DNA of 64,000 bases from Knufia peltigerae (Eukaryota > Ascomycota > Eurotiomycetes > Chaetothyriales > Trichomeriaceae): the NCBI GenBank assembly GCA_030247855.1, contig JAPDRN010000121.1:1-64000 (forward strand), written 5' to 3'. Numbering within the stretch: the stretch's first letter is position 1; each line of letters begins with the position of its first letter. Under the pieces are notes generated by a model, which was not told the DNA's origin, did not search any database, and saw only the letters and a program-made list of their open reading frames with translations. Position numbers and translations under genes: made by a program. Positions 55,262 through 64,000 of the stretch are shown piece after piece.

Positions 55262-55817
55262 GTCCGTATGTAGACGTAATAGTCGGAGTTGACAGACGAT
55301 TGAAAAGCGGGTGGGACTTGGACGTCAAAGCCATATACAATATATGTGGGTAGATGAAGCTATTCCAGGTTTGGTGATACTTCACGAAAGATGAGGACGG
55401 CCTACCTACCAACGAGCGTATATTTGTCAAGACAAAACAAGTGCCGAAATGAAACAATTTCAGCTGATGAATAAATCGGTCCTGTTATTGATCTCTTAAC
55501 GTCTTTACCAAGTACGAGTGATGAGCTTAAAGCTGGTTCTGGTATTCCGTGGTCGAGGGGGATCATCGAGTATTCAAATGGTTATGTAAGCAAGGCTAGA
55601 TCAACGAGGCTGTTGTTCACACATCTTACAACACGATGCGCGCCCATCTCCAGAGAAGCGAAAAAGATACGTACTCCTCAAGACAGTATTCCTGCTTCCA
55701 CCACCAACACCGCGAGGTGCAAAAGTCCGATATACAATACAACTGCTGCTGTGCACCTTATCCCCCCCGCGCTGCCACTCCTGATCAACAGGAGCTGCGC
55801 GGCATGCAAACCACACA
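55262..55817. other. Intergenic, 0.55 kb
   Basis: SDR 3' flank and PIG-M promoter. No supported gene; the open frame that begins at 55613 overlaps the PIG-M N-terminus in another frame. Confidence 0.45.
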
Positions 55818-57251
55818 ATGACCTTGAACGACCGTTCCCTCTTCTCCTCTCCGAGTCTGATATTTCTGTTGGCATTTCTCCTCCGAGCCATCCTCCTCGT
55901 TTATGGAATCTACCAAGACTCCGTGTCGGCGCTGAAGTATACAGACATTGACTACTATGTCTTCACAGACGCAGCCCGAGCTGTTTCAAAGGGTTCATCT
56001 CCCTACGACCGAGCTACATATCGTTATACCCCTCTCCTTGCCTGGATCCTCCTTCCCACAAGCTGGGGTGGCTTGTGGTTCCATTTCGGCAAGGCACTCT
56101 TTGCCCTGTCAGACCTGATCGCTGGCTGGCTCATAGTGCTGTTGTTGAAGAGGAGGGGTCTCGAAGAAGGCCGGGCGCTCAAATATGCCGGCGTATGGCT
56201 TCTCAACCCCATGGTCGCAAATATCAGTACCCGTGGAAGCAGTGAGGGTTTACTGTGCGTCATGGTCATGGCTTTACTGTGGGCCTTTGAAACTGGAAAG
56301 ACACTTCTGGCTGGCCTGTTGCTCGGGTTGAGTGTGCATTTCAAGATCTACCCTTTCATCTATGGTGCGAGCATGCTATGGACACTGCAGACAACCGCCT
56401 CAGCATCTAGCGCGCCCAGTGTCCTCCAAAAATCCATTCAATTCTTCAATGCTAAGCGCTTATTACTCATTTTCACGTCGATTTCTACCTTTACCGCACT
56501 CAATGTTCTCATGTACAACATCCACGGCTCTCCCTTCCTCCAGCATACATTCCTCCACCATCTTACTCGGATCGACCATCGACATAATTTCTCACCTTAC
56601 AATACTCTTTTGTACATGTCATCAGCACAGTCCGCCAGTTCAAATCCAACAAACTCATCATTTTCTTTCGAGTCCTTCGCCTTTGTTCCACAACTTCTCC
56701 TGTCAACTGTTCTGATCCCAATTGCCCTCGCGAAAAGGGATCTCTCCAGGACATTGTTGGCTCAGACTCTGGCGTTTGTCACATTCAACAAAGTGTGTAC
56801 ATCTCAATATTTCCTCTGGTATTTGGTCTTCCTTCCACTGTACCTACCGGACTCGGCCCTCATTCGGTCTCCGAGACTGGGTCTGACGGCACTGGCGCTC
56901 TGGGTTGCAGGTCAGGCTGCGTGGCTACAACAAGGCTATCAGCTAGAGTTTCTGGGGAAGAGCACCTTTGTGCCCGGTCTCTTTGCAGCCAGTCTTGCAT
57001 TCTTCATCATCAACTGCTGGATCTTGGGAGTCATCGTCTCCGATGAGCGCGGAGCAGTGAGGAAGCATGTGAGGATCGACAAGTCGGAGCGTGTGTTGGT
57101 CATGCCACCTGTATCGGAGCCAGCTACTGCTAGCTCCGTGGCCAAGGAGAAGACCCCAGTGCGAAGAACGCGTGGAAGCAGTAGTATCGACACAAGCGAT
57201 ATTGCAAAAGTTCACTTGGGTCCGAGGAACCAGGTGCTGAAAAGTAATTAG
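55818..57251 (+). CDS. GPI14: GPI mannosyltransferase 1 (PIG-M)
   Basis: Intronless, 477 residues. PIG-M/Gpi14 adds the first alpha-1,4-mannose to the GPI precursor in the ER lumen, using dolichol-phosphate mannose. The luminal DXD motif appears as KYTDIDYYVFTDAARAV after the first membrane helix, followed by SPYDRATYRYTPLLAWIL, both diagnostic for the family. STRGSSEGLL and VHFKIYPFIYG are further family blocks, and NKVCTSQYFLWYLVFLPL lies near the C-terminal half. About ten hydrophobic segments are visible. The cytosolic end carries a Ser/Arg-rich tail (about 70 residues) that is longer than in yeast. Confidence 0.93.
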   Translation: MTLNDRSLFSSPSLIFLLAFLLRAILLVYGIYQDSVSALKYTDIDYYVFTDAARAVSKGSSPYDRATYRYTPLLAWILLPTSWGGLWFHFGKALFALSDLIAGWLIVLLLKRRGLEEGRALKYAGVWLLNPMVANISTRGSSEGLLCVMVMALLWAFETGKTLLAGLLLGLSVHFKIYPFIYGASMLWTLQTTASASSAPSVLQKSIQFFNAKRLLLIFTSISTFTALNVLMYNIHGSPFLQHTFLHHLTRIDHRHNFSPYNTLLYMSSAQSASSNPTNSSFSFESFAFVPQLLLSTVLIPIALAKRDLSRTLLAQTLAFVTFNKVCTSQYFLWYLVFLPLYLPDSALIRSPRLGLTALALWVAGQAAWLQQGYQLEFLGKSTFVPGLFAASLAFFIINCWILGVIVSDERGAVRKHVRIDKSERVLVMPPVSEPATASSVAKEKTPVRRTRGSSSIDTSDIAKVHLGPRNQVLKSN

Positions 57252-57320
57252 ACTATGTATAACTCTTTACCTATCCAAAGCCGGTTACAATGTTAGTCGT
57301 CCCTTGTATGAACTACCTGT

Positions 57321-57356
57321 GACATATCGAGCGGCACTCCTGTTGCTCGATATGTC
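57321..57356. terminator. Perfect 12-bp inverted repeat downstream of PIG-M
   Basis: GACATATCGAGC (57321-57332) and its exact reverse complement GCTCGATATGTC (57345-57356) enclose a 12-base loop, 69 bp after the PIG-M stop. Without a T-run it is not a bacterial-like terminator. It could be a 3'-UTR structure or a binding site. The neighbouring stretch 57252-57651 has no supported gene. Confidence 0.6.
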
Positions 57357-57651
57357 TCCCGTTATTGGGCAATTGTATGAATCAAGTATTTATCTTTTCC
57401 GTTACGAGTCCGATCACAAGTCATTTTGGAGTACAGATACTCCGTCGTCCATACCTAGTGTACTAGCAGGGAATACGACAAGGCTGACGTCCAACAATAA
57501 TCTGGACCGAACTTGGCAAGAATAGCCGAGACGAGGCTGCAAGAACTTACCGTAGGTCTACTTTCAAGACGAAGCCATTTTCTACATTGTTTGCATTCAA
57601 CGTACACATCGCGCGTCTGCTTTTTGACTGCTGAAAATTTACAGTCCACAG

Positions 57652-58712
57652 ATGGCCGGACAGAAGAGACGACACGACGGCATGGAAATCGACACACAAC
57701 AGACCTCGTCGCCATACATCCCGATATTCGAAACTTTTCGGACCGAGTTGGACGAACACCATGATCGGAGGGAGAGGATCATCAAGGTATCGAGAGACGT
57801 CACGGCTCAGAGTAAGAAAATGTGAGTGGTGATTGTATGAGTCGTTTACTGGCTACCTCGTTTTGGCGATGCTTTGTGTGCGTTCATGCTAACGCAGAAA
57901 CAGAATATTCGCATTACAAAGGTAAGCAAATAATCACAGCGAAACACGGTCGATTTATGGCATATGGTCTCCCGTTTGGAGTATTGAGAATGACGATTTC
58001 GGAGTTCATTGACCTTATATGGAGTACGATGAGTTATCTAGCAAAGTTTGAGTATCTGACATGGTCATTCTCTTCTTGTAGAGCCCGCGAAATCAACCGC
58101 CCAATACACGCCAGCATATCAAAAACCACCACACCAATGTACACCACCATCCGCGACCTGTTGCAGTCCATTGTACCCGACTTACAAGGTCTGAATGCGC
58201 AGCGGTACAGAGGAAACATCTCGGGTGGGATCCAAGAATACATGGAAGCCGTCTTGTTTCACCATTACCTCGAACGTCGGACCTTGTTGGGATTTGAAGA
58301 CGCCCAGGGACGCCTGCCCGAAGGTGTGTTGCTCACGTACGAGGACTACGCGCTCGGGGTTTTCGATATGACCGGTGAGCTGATGAGGTTCGCCATCACG
58401 TACCTCGCGACCAACGGACAATTACCTGGTGTGAGCGGTGGCGGCGACGGTGACGGTGACGGTGGTGACGGGGGTGACGGGTCGATCCTGGCCGATCTGC
58501 AACTCCTGAGGAGTGAGTTGGAGCAACTCGACGCGAGTGGTAGTTATTCGCTCAACAAGGAGTTTGCGATGAAGATGAAGACCACGAGGGCGAGTGTGGA
58601 GAAGGTCGAGAATGGAGTGTATAGTATGATTGTTAGGGGGAAAGAGAGGCCAAAGGGATGGAGGCCGGATCTGGGTGAGGATCGGGAGAGGCAGGAGGTC
58701 GAGAGTTATTGA
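57652..58712 (+). CDS. Translin-associated factor X (TRAX) / translin family
   Basis: Three exons, 57652-57821, 57904-57921 (only 18 bp) and 58082-58712, give 272 residues. The small exon, AATATTCGCATTACAAAG, supplies IFALQ and joins the flanking exons into RIIKVSRDVTAQSKKIIFAL followed by QRAREIN, as expected for translin proteins. Further blocks are MYTTIRDLLQSIVPDL, IQEYMEAVLFHHYLE and LTYEDYALGVFDMTGELMRF. TRAX with translin forms the C3PO endoribonuclease, acting in RNA-induced silencing and tRNA processing. An inserted Gly/Asp repeat (GGGDGDGDGGDGGDG) lies near residue 190. The acidic catalytic set of TRAX (E-E-D) seems present in EYMEAV and TYEDYA, but I cannot confirm each residue. 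Confidence 0.85.
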
Positions 58713-59115
58713 TTTGTGTTCCTCGTCTTGCTGACAAGAACTAAGATACCTCGACTGTGAGGCCGTCACTTTTGTTATGATCAAGACCAGCAAGGTTGAT
58801 GATTTCAGATCACATCGTCCAAGAGGCTTGAGAGGTGTCCCAATTGCAAACCATCCTCTGGGATCTAAGCATGGCTCTTGGGTTGATATAAAACCCAAGA
58901 AACAAAATGTATACGAGTGATCGTCGCAAGTGTCAAAATGCTGGGCTATGTTATGAGCTACTGAAGCATTTACCTGACTAGCTGATTGTTACCAACTTTG
59001 CTGATAATACCATGGCACCACCTACACCGGTATCTTGGAACAAAGGAAACACCTCATGTCACTATTTGTTTTCCGCGTTTTTTTGGATTCGTTTTTCCTT
59101 TTTGCGTAGTGTTTT
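58713..59115. other. Intergenic, 0.4 kb, convergent 3' ends
   Basis: Between the stops of the TRAX gene (plus) and the RPEL gene (minus). No supported gene or element. Confidence 0.45.
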
Positions 59116-59670
59116 TTACTCCCTGAGCGGATCCTCATCTGCTTCCAAAATGCCCTCCTTGACCAGTTGGTCTGGCTTGGGCCTCTGCTGGATCTTCTGC
59201 TCCAAGCTGTCTGCTCGCATATGCTTTTCGAGACTGCGTTGGTTGGCCTGCAAGGCCGGTGCGGCAGTCGACTCGGGAAGAATGTTTCCTAAGGGACACA
59301 ATGTCAGCGCTTTGCTCACCTGATGCCCAACGACGGCGGCCGATGTGGATCTTACGCTCCACCAATTCCTCCCGTTCCGGTCTCTTCTCGAGGTTCTTCC
59401 TCAGGTTGTCCGACTGTTGCTGTCGTTCGAGTTCGTGTTGCTTGGCCTGCAAGGAACTGCGGGAGGGCGGTCAGCCGGGTGGGGGCGAAACAGGGACAAT
59501 ACTCACGGAGCAGCATGGGTGTCAAGGAGGATGTGTCTGTTCTTCAAGTCCTGGGCGTCAGGGCGCAACTGGAGGTGTTTCTCGAGGGAGTTGCGGCGCT
59601 CAATGGGAGAGATGGGACTCTCGTCGACCTTGAGATCAGGTGTGGTTCCTTGGTTGAGATCGTTGGACAT
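59116..59670 (-). CDS. RPEL-repeat (G-actin-binding) protein
   Basis: Three exons: 59507-59670, 59356-59456 and 59116-59288, 145 residues with the frame closed. Three RPEL motifs follow one another: RRNSLEKHLQLRPDAQDLKN, then NLRKNLEKRPEREELVERNI, then DSLEQKIQQRPKPDQLVKEG, each with the RP-x-x-x-L core and a following I-L. RPEL repeats bind monomeric actin, as in MRTF and Phactr proteins. Nothing else is encoded apart from short linkers, so it would be a small actin-sensing or actin-sequestering protein. The second splice rejoins LVER to NILPES and restores RPEL repeat 2, which supports the model. Confidence 0.8.
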
Positions 59671-60281
59671 TGTTGTTGGCTTGTTTGTTCCTCGTCAGGT
59701 TCGGATCGGGAGATGGTTTGTCTTCGTCTGGAAGGGTCAAGGTCTGAGGTTCGAAGTAAGTTGTAAGAAGCTGAGGGAACAAAAGACCAGGCTTGGATTG
59801 GGTTGGATCTGAGTCTGACGTCGCAGTCTTGATGACTTTGCAACGGACTTGACGGTTGCCAATGACGATACGGGGGGAGTCTGGACAAAAACAATGAAAG
59901 TGCCCCGCATTAGCCGCCTACATCATAGTGCGGGATGTTCCTTTGTAGGCACCAGGCCCGCTAGTAACCAACCTGGACCCCCTAAACCATCAAGTCAGCC
60001 CACTAGGATTCCAGGGACAATTCTAGCCCGGAAACCCTGCGGCGATGGAGTAATATTTGCTGGCGCAGCTTAATTGCTACCTGGAAGCACTGCGCGTCGC
60101 GCGTCTTACAATTTTAAAATACAGTACAACCGAAGTCTCGACAGGTGTCGAAGGTGTTGTTTGCCTGCGATTAACAGACTACATATACTCGACAACTCGG
60201 ACCTGAGTACGACTCACCGCATCATGATCTCCTTTCCAAAGCAATGACCCCTCTGCGCACGACTCTTCCGATGCCCTCATC
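59671..60281. other. Intergenic, 0.6 kb, divergent promoter
   Basis: Shared upstream region of the RPEL gene (minus) and the Nbs1 gene (plus). No supported gene or recognised site. Confidence 0.45.
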
Positions 60282-62840
60282 ATGTGGATCCTCGAGTCGA
60301 ATGGCGACTTTCTTCAAGGCAAACGCATGTGGTTGAAGCCTGGCCAGAAATATTTGTTCGGCCGAGTACGCAAAGATGGGGTGCTATTTGCCATCGATCA
60401 CAAGACGGTCTCGAGGAGACACTTTGTCATAGAGGTGGACGATGTCGCGGATGGAGACGCCGGTAATCTTCATGCAAGAACAAAGATCAGGATCATTGAC
60501 CAGGGCTCGAAAAGTGGCACGTCAGTGAACGGCGATCAACCCATAAAAGGCACGTCCAAGGAGTTGAAGCAGGAGGAGAATTCGGTCCGACCAGGCACTT
60601 TCCCGCAGGAGATCATCATCAAATGGCAACCGTGTGTCCTCACTTTCAGTTTACTCAAGAAAGAGATCAAATCTGGAGTCCTCAAGACCAAGCAGGCCAA
60701 AGTCCAAAACCTCGATATCAAAGCCACTAGCGATTTCCTTCCCGGGCATACGACGTACGTGATAGCGAGCAAGCGGAACACTGCCAAAGGATTGCAGGCT
60801 TTGGTCACAGGAAAACATGTGGTTACAGAGTCATACATCGATGCGCTGGAGTACGCTGCAACACCTCAAAATATCAGTCAAGAAGAAAATTTGTCTCCGT
60901 TAGAAAGCGACTTTGATACAGCGTGGCCAGATCCGAAGGACTATCTCCCGCCACCAGGAAAGGAGCCCACCATCAGGCCAGCGGAAGCATATCAACCAGA
61001 CCACTCGCGAGCAACAATCTTCGCAGGTTACACCTTTGTCTTCCTAGATCAAACACAGTTCGACACTTTGTTGCCGGTCATCACGAGTGGCCATGGCAAA
61101 GCGATTCTGTTAAAAGCAGTCATTGACCAGACCACCTCGGACGATCTTATCGAGTTTGTTCACAATGCTGCTGGACGGAAAGCGAACGCACAGAGCGACC
61201 ATCCCTCTGAAGCTAAGGTTATATTGGTCCGGTGGTCTGGGAAAGAGGACATCCAAGATTTTATGAATGACTTAGTACGCGAGACAGCCATGAAGATGGA
61301 CCAGCGAGCTGTTGAACAGTCCGAATTCCTAGACGCCATTCTTGCAAATGATTCTGGACTGCTCCAACAAAGCATTCCCTTCGAAAGTACAGATGATGGA
61401 AGATTGGCGCCTCCGAACTCCGTGGTGACAAGACAGTCTAGTGGAGCACAGGAAGATTTCGCTCTCCAGAGATCTGCCTCCAGAAGGTCACGACCTGCCA
61501 CGGCCTCGAGCAACGCTGCCCTAGGGAAGGAGGGAGAGCTGGTATCTGGCGAGTCCGCTCAAAATGCCGAAACAGCCCCGGCAGTTGTCCCGTCTGAAGA
61601 GAGCAGTAAGGCTGAAAGCGCTCCCAAGCCATTTTCAGGCCCTCGATTCACACAAAAGAGTGGTTTCAAGTATTTTGATGATGCTTTTGATCCTGATGAA
61701 ATCATTGATTATGAGGGTGATGAGGCAGATGCAGCGATGCCGAGCCCTGCCACCCACGTCGAGACATCTGATATCAAGGAAGAGCCTCGATCGGAGAGGA
61801 AAAGGCGTCATCGTTCTCCGACTCCCGATGACGATGATGCATTTGACGAAGAGATGGATGACCTTCTCCCTGCGGCTGCTGCTTTCAAAAGACAGAAATT
61901 AGCACACGGCCTTGGACGAGTCGGGACAAGATATTCAGGGACAAGCCAAGAGGCTGCTAAGAAGCTCAAGAAAGAACGTGACATTGATGTTCTAGAGGTG
62001 GTCAAAGCCCAACGAGACGAACGGGAGAAAGCCGTACAACAAGAGCAAGAACATCTCGAAGCCATGGGTGACGTCGAAGACAAAGCCGCCCCCGCCAATC
62101 TCGTTACTGTGGTTATCATGAACATGCCTTTGAGAGAGCGATCCAAGAATATTGGCAAGGTCAATGGTGTTCAATCAGAAAGTTGGGATCCGAAATGGAA
62201 TGGTCGGAAGAATTTCAAAGGGTTTCGTCGAAAGGGCGAAGCTGTGCAACGAAGAGGCCATGCTGCGAGGGTCATCGTACCAGTTGTTCCAGTTCAGATG
62301 GGTACTCAGGGCTTGGGTGAGGAGTACTGGTCCAAGACCACCGAAGAGAGAGAACGGGAGAGAGAGCAGAGGAGAAGAGAAAAGTCCAAGAGTCAGACAC
62401 AACAATCGAGTGGCACTCTCAGTGGCAGGTCTCGGACCAGAATAGTTTTGGACGAGGACGACGACGAGGATGAAGATGACGCGGGCGGAGTTCGGCATGA
62501 TCGGAACGAACCGACAAGTCCTGCCACACTTCGTTTGCAGCAAGAAGCTGCTGAGATTGTCGACCACGAAATCAATCCTGACGCTCCCAGACGGACTCGT
62601 GCTTCCGACAGGAGCCAAGCCACAAGTCGGGTTGATACCACGCAAGCGAGTGTCTCTTTGTCATCGTCGCTTGCCAAGGGAAAGAGACCTGCGTCTTCTG
62701 CCCCCGCCGCGAACAAGCCGAAACGACAAAAGACACTCCCTGTCAATGTCGTACGCGACAGTGAGGACGATGACAGTGACGATATGAAGTTTCGGTTCGG
62801 TTCGAGGGCTCGCAAGGGCAGGACAACTGCAAAAGATTGA
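60282..62840 (+). CDS. NBS1: Nbs1/nibrin homologue of the MRN complex
   Basis: Intronless, 852 residues. An N-terminal FHA domain (about 22-125: YLFGRVRKDG, HKTVSRRHFVIEV, DQGSKSGTSVNG) is followed by BRCT-type repeats (HTTYVIASKRNTAKGLQALV, then ATIFAGYTFVFLDQTQF). A long acidic/Ser-rich disordered part then leads to the Mre11-binding region (KWNGRKNFKGFRRKG, matching the NFKKFxK motif) and a C-terminal SDDMKFRFGSRARKG, which resembles the acidic-plus-FxF/Y ATM-binding tail. It corresponds to Nbs1/Xrs2, and to ScaA of Aspergillus. It detects double-strand breaks with Mre11-Rad50 in the nucleus and is also needed in meiotic recombination. Confidence 0.9.
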   Translation: MWILESNGDFLQGKRMWLKPGQKYLFGRVRKDGVLFAIDHKTVSRRHFVIEVDDVADGDAGNLHARTKIRIIDQGSKSGTSVNGDQPIKGTSKELKQEENSVRPGTFPQEIIIKWQPCVLTFSLLKKEIKSGVLKTKQAKVQNLDIKATSDFLPGHTTYVIASKRNTAKGLQALVTGKHVVTESYIDALEYAATPQNISQEENLSPLESDFDTAWPDPKDYLPPPGKEPTIRPAEAYQPDHSRATIFAGYTFVFLDQTQFDTLLPVITSGHGKAILLKAVIDQTTSDDLIEFVHNAAGRKANAQSDHPSEAKVILVRWSGKEDIQDFMNDLVRETAMKMDQRAVEQSEFLDAILANDSGLLQQSIPFESTDDGRLAPPNSVVTRQSSGAQEDFALQRSASRRSRPATASSNAALGKEGELVSGESAQNAETAPAVVPSEESSKAESAPKPFSGPRFTQKSGFKYFDDAFDPDEIIDYEGDEADAAMPSPATHVETSDIKEEPRSERKRRHRSPTPDDDDAFDEEMDDLLPAAAAFKRQKLAHGLGRVGTRYSGTSQEAAKKLKKERDIDVLEVVKAQRDEREKAVQQEQEHLEAMGDVEDKAAPANLVTVVIMNMPLRERSKNIGKVNGVQSESWDPKWNGRKNFKGFRRKGEAVQRRGHAARVIVPVVPVQMGTQGLGEEYWSKTTEEREREREQRRREKSKSQTQQSSGTLSGRSRTRIVLDEDDDEDEDDAGGVRHDRNEPTSPATLRLQQEAAEIVDHEINPDAPRRTRASDRSQATSRVDTTQASVSLSSSLAKGKRPASSAPAANKPKRQKTLPVNVVRDSEDDDSDDMKFRFGSRARKGRTTAKD

Positions 62841-63431
62841 TCGATGTTGATGCGAAAGATGATTTCGCCTGTTGATCAATTGATTCTCTTACAACATTCT
62901 TATACCTTCAGTTTTGATCAAAACCAAAACATGGATAGTACTTACCCATGAAACCTTTTTTCTTGTCTTACTCCCTTGAGCACTCGTCGTTATCGTAGAT
63001 TTGCCCCAAACTAGATGTGATTTCGTGGTGGTCCGAGTGTTGAGTTCCCCCTCCGAATGGCGAGGCTGTCACTCCTGAAATGTATTAATTGTCAAAGCGA
63101 ATTCAGTGGCAACCCCCAATCAGAAGAAGTGTCACGTACGCAATGTTGCGGCTGTAGATACGAGGTATGTAAGACAAGAAAATCATATTCAACTGGTTAC
63201 CTTGGTAGAACTGAAACTTCCCATTCAATTATCCGTAATCAGGGATCAAAAATATCACGCATGTCTAAACGCCCCATGACCCTTGATTTTTCCGCAGATG
63301 GTCATCCTTCGCCAGGACAACCAAAATCCCAGAACATCGCTTGCCGGAATATGTATCTACACACATTTATTCTTTACTCCATTTCAATACCCCAACGAAA
63401 CCAAACCCTGAAAACACCGTCTGTTCATCAC
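62841..63431. other. Intergenic, 0.6 kb
   Basis: Convergent 3' flanks of the Nbs1 gene and the RTA1-like gene. No supported gene; the open frame from 63057 is only antisense read-through into the RTA1-like gene. Confidence 0.5.
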
Positions 63432-64000
63432 TCAGGCATACCCATTGTTAGGTCTGCTGTAGTCGAAACCATGGTAGGGTCGAGGGGGCTGAAGGGGCAT
63501 GGTGGTCTCGGATGGACCGTAGTCGTCCTCTTGAGACAGGATCATGTCACCGTCCCTGTAGGAACCCAGAATAAAGTACCAACTGTAGCAGAGGACCAAG
63601 ACCAGGGCCATGAGGAGGGCGTCAAAGGTGAACAAGGTCCACTCGTGGGTGAAGAAGTACCCCTTGGCACCTTCGGCGAACTCGATGACACGGACGATGT
63701 TCCGGACAGAAATGATGACGCTCACGACGTACAAGATCCACAGGCCCAACTCCCACCTCGTGCTCGAGAGTGCTTTGGCATGTTTGGAACTGACGCGCCG
63801 GTGCATGCGGAAATGCCACTTGACGGCGATGAACATGAAGAAGAAAAAGATGACGACCTGGAGGATCAGACCGCCTAGAGCGACGTCCTTGCCAAGATTC
63901 TGCTTGTCTTTGTCGTCGGACTTGGCGTTGCTGAGGATGCTGGCGCCAATGGCCTGGACGAAGAAGCAGAGGACGTCGCCGATGACAAAGATCTTGGTGA
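63432..64000 (-). CDS. RTA1-like membrane protein, C-terminal part (runs off right edge)
   Basis: The frame is open to the window end, so the N-terminal membrane helices lie outside. Visible blocks: TKIFVIGDVLCFFVQAIGAS, GGLILQVVIFFFFMFIAVKW, LGLWILYVVSVIISVRNIVR, then FFTHEWTLFTFDALLMALVL, and a short tail with a Tyr/Pro-rich end (PPRPYHGFDYSRPNNGYA). This is the RTA1/lipid-translocating-exporter-like family of seven-helix fungal proteins, linked to resistance to 7-aminocholesterol and sphingoid bases. The function of this copy is unknown. Confidence 0.88.
   Translation of the reverse strand, partial: TKIFVIGDVLCFFVQAIGASILSNAKSDDKDKQNLGKDVALGGLILQVVIFFFFMFIAVKWHFRMHRRVSSKHAKALSSTRWELGLWILYVVSVIISVRNIVRVIEFAEGAKGYFFTHEWTLFTFDALLMALVLVLCYSWYFILGSYRDGDMILSQEDDYGPSETTMPLQPPRPYHGFDYSRPNNGYA

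Noticed and set aside
63057..63878. 273-residue open frame on the plus strand
   Set aside because: It runs antisense through the RTA1-like gene, which has clear family motifs; its composition follows the complement of that gene.
1..64000. CRISPR arrays, transposon ends and long repeats
   Set aside because: No regularly spaced direct repeats, no transposase or reverse-transcriptase motifs and no long terminal repeats were seen.

Overview
The window is chromosomal DNA of a filamentous ascomycete (Pezizomycotina). Most genes carry short spliceosomal introns (about 40-160 bp) with GTRNGT donors, CTRAC-like branch sites and YAG acceptors. Protein families typical of this group are present: Zn2Cys6 regulators, an NCS1 ureide/uracil permease, an RTA1-like protein, a microbial rhodopsin, APC11 and a mitochondrial-type isoleucyl-tRNA synthetase. 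I cannot fix the order or species from sequence alone. The mix would suit Eurotiomycetes (including black yeasts) or Dothideomycetes, and that is only a guess. No tRNA, rRNA operon, CRISPR array or intact transposon was found. All exon joins were worked out by eye from splice sites, reading frame and family similarity.

Layout. 1-8.6 kb: the start of an unknown membrane protein, a membrane-anchored gamma-glutamylcyclotransferase, a 1,624-residue protein built like meiotic chromosome-axis proteins (Red1/SYCP2 type), and a Dug3-like glutamine amidotransferase. 9.2-16.8 kb: a compact ureide (allantoin-like) utilisation cluster. It has an NCS1 permease and an Asp/Glu/hydantoin racemase sharing a divergent promoter with three GATAAG sites, a PuuE-type allantoinase, and a TamA/Dal81-like Zn2Cys6 regulator. 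18-25 kb: a DJ-1/PfpI protein, an AKR7-type aldo-keto reductase, an alpha/beta hydrolase and a Zn2Cys6 regulator, with no evident joint pathway. 25.2-31 kb: a maltose/alpha-glucoside module of Zn2Cys6 regulator, GH13 alpha-glucosidase and sugar permease.

31.9-43 kb: a small membrane protein, APC11, mercaptopyruvate sulfurtransferase, mitochondrial IleRS, a fungal opsin that keeps every proton-pump residue I can align, and a small secreted protein. 43.5-49.2 kb: two head-to-head genes, a helical-bundle plus pseudokinase protein with MLKL-like architecture and an active-looking kinase fused to ankyrin repeats. 49.4-59.7 kb: a multi-pass membrane protein, an F-box protein, an SDR, the GPI mannosyltransferase PIG-M/Gpi14, a translin-family protein (TRAX) with an 18-bp exon, and a three-RPEL actin-binding protein. 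60.3-64 kb: an Nbs1/nibrin homologue and the C-terminal part of an RTA1-like membrane protein that runs off the right edge.

The best candidates for something new are the axis-like protein at 2.0-7.2 kb, the pseudokinase/kinase-ankyrin pair at 43.5-49.2 kb and the ureide cluster with its control sites. Smaller curiosities are a 16-bp match to the 5' end of 18S rRNA, a perfect 12-bp hairpin behind PIG-M, and a recurring intergenic 9-mer TACTCCGTA.
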